Shown: positions 5,640 to 6,101 of the stretch, piece after piece
How the letters are laid out: each line of letters opens with the position of its first letter
How positions within the stretch are numbered: position 1 is the stretch's first letter
Assembly (NCBI GenBank): GCA_030631445.1
Contig: DAOVLD010000118.1
Location: 1-6,101, forward strand
Direction: 5' to 3'
DNA length: 6,101 nucleotides
Origin: Bacteroidota bacterium
GTDB lineage: Bacteria > Bacteroidota > Bacteroidia > Bacteroidales > VadinHA17
Program-made: the position numbers and the translations under genes
The notes under the pieces: model-generated
Seen by the model: the letters and a program-made list of their open reading frames with translations, nothing else
Databases searched by the model: none
What the model was told of the DNA's origin: nothing

Positions 5640-6101
5640 ATGGCAAGACTCAAAAAGTATCTCAATAAAGGTCTGACAGAAGCCGGATGTGACGAGGCCG
5701 GCAGGGGATGCCTTGCCGGGCCTGTATTCGCAGCAGCTGTTATTATGCCTGAGAATTTTAATCTGCCACTACTTAACGATTCAAAGAAACTCAGCAAAAA
5801 AATCAGGTACGAGCTTAGGGAAAAGATTGTTACAACTGCAGAAAACTGGGCTGTTGCTTACGTTGATAACAGAACGATAGATAAGATAAACATTCTAAAT
5901 GCATCTTGTATGGCTATGCATAAGGCAATTGAACAACTGGAAAAAAAGCCTGATTTTCTCCTTATTGATGGCAACCGTTTTAAACCTTACAAATCGATTC
6001 CCTACAGTTGTATTATTAAGGGCGATGGAAAATTCAGTGCAATAGCTGCAGCTTCAATTCTTGCAAAAACATACCGTGACGATTTTATGGAAAAAATTCA
6101 T
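5640..6101 (+). CDS. rnhB: Ribonuclease HII, 5' part (truncated by window edge)
   Basis: 154 codons are visible and the frame is still open at 6101; the full family length is about 200 aa, so roughly the last quarter is missing. RNase HII cuts the RNA strand of RNA-DNA hybrids and nicks 5' of single ribonucleotides misincorporated in DNA, starting ribonucleotide excision repair in the cytoplasm. The hallmark AGCDEAGRGCLAGPV is at residues 15-29, with metal-binding D18 and E19. LLIDGN at 107-112 supplies D110. KGDGKFSAIAAASILAKTYRD at 127-147 is the second conserved block, where D129 is the usual fourth acidic residue. LNDSKKLS at 45-52 is also characteristic. The ATG 14 codons before the AGCDEAGRG motif matches family spacing; no Shine-Dalgarno site is evident. 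All expected catalytic residues in the visible part are intact. Confidence 0.96.
   Translation, partial: MARLKKYLNKGLTEAGCDEAGRGCLAGPVFAAAVIMPENFNLPLLNDSKKLSKKIRYELREKIVTTAENWAVAYVDNRTIDKINILNASCMAMHKAIEQLEKKPDFLLIDGNRFKPYKSIPYSCIIKGDGKFSAIAAASILAKTYRDDFMEKIH

Noticed and set aside
5573..5797. 74-aa open frame on the minus strand at the start of rnhB
   Set aside because: It overlaps the conserved catalytic start of ribonuclease HII in antisense and has no recognisable motif or promoter.

Overview
The window reads as a stretch of Bacteroidota (Bacteroidetes) chromosome. The evidence is a C-terminal type IX secretion (T9SS) sorting domain, a secreted protein of the 'GINYQAVARD' type common in that phylum, an exact Bacteroidota -7 promoter octamer (TAnnTTTG), weak or absent Shine-Dalgarno sites before most genes, and AT-rich DNA. 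Genus cannot be read from the sequence. No rRNA, tRNA, CRISPR array or transposase gene was seen.

Layout. (1) Positions 2-112 hold the last 36 codons of a plus-strand gene that resembles the C-terminus of the circularly permuted YpsA / 'putative molybdenum carrier' family. (2) A minus-strand terminator at 124-152 closes a two-gene minus-strand operon: a 165-aa T9SS cargo protein (2198-1701), then 12 bp later a 490-aa secreted fibre-like protein (1688-216) with beta-strand repeats, a short collagen-like stretch and a C1q/TNF-like C-terminal domain. A Bacteroidota promoter sits just upstream at 2238-2264. (3) A 14-helix Wzx/MATE-type polysaccharide flippase with a GTG start lies on the minus strand (3802-2363). 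(4) It is divergent from a GT-B (GT4-type) glycosyltransferase on the plus strand (4198-5331). The 395-bp gap between them contains three separate short tandem-repeat arrays, with periods of 7, 9 and 8 nt, plus two hairpins. (5) After the glycosyltransferase comes a 154-bp near-palindromic, MITE-like element (5344-5497). (6) The window ends inside rnhB (ribonuclease HII), which starts at 5640 and is cut by the window edge.

Function. The flippase and glycosyltransferase fit one surface-polysaccharide assembly role: lipid-linked glycan built at the cytoplasmic face, then flipped. The neighbouring T9SS cargo and C1q-like protein are both predicted to be exported, so the middle of the window is dominated by cell-surface functions. 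rnhB and the cpYpsA-like fragment are unrelated housekeeping or accessory genes at the edges. No new system is clearly demonstrated. The most unusual material is the repeat-dense intergenic DNA and the small T9SS/C1q-like gene pair.
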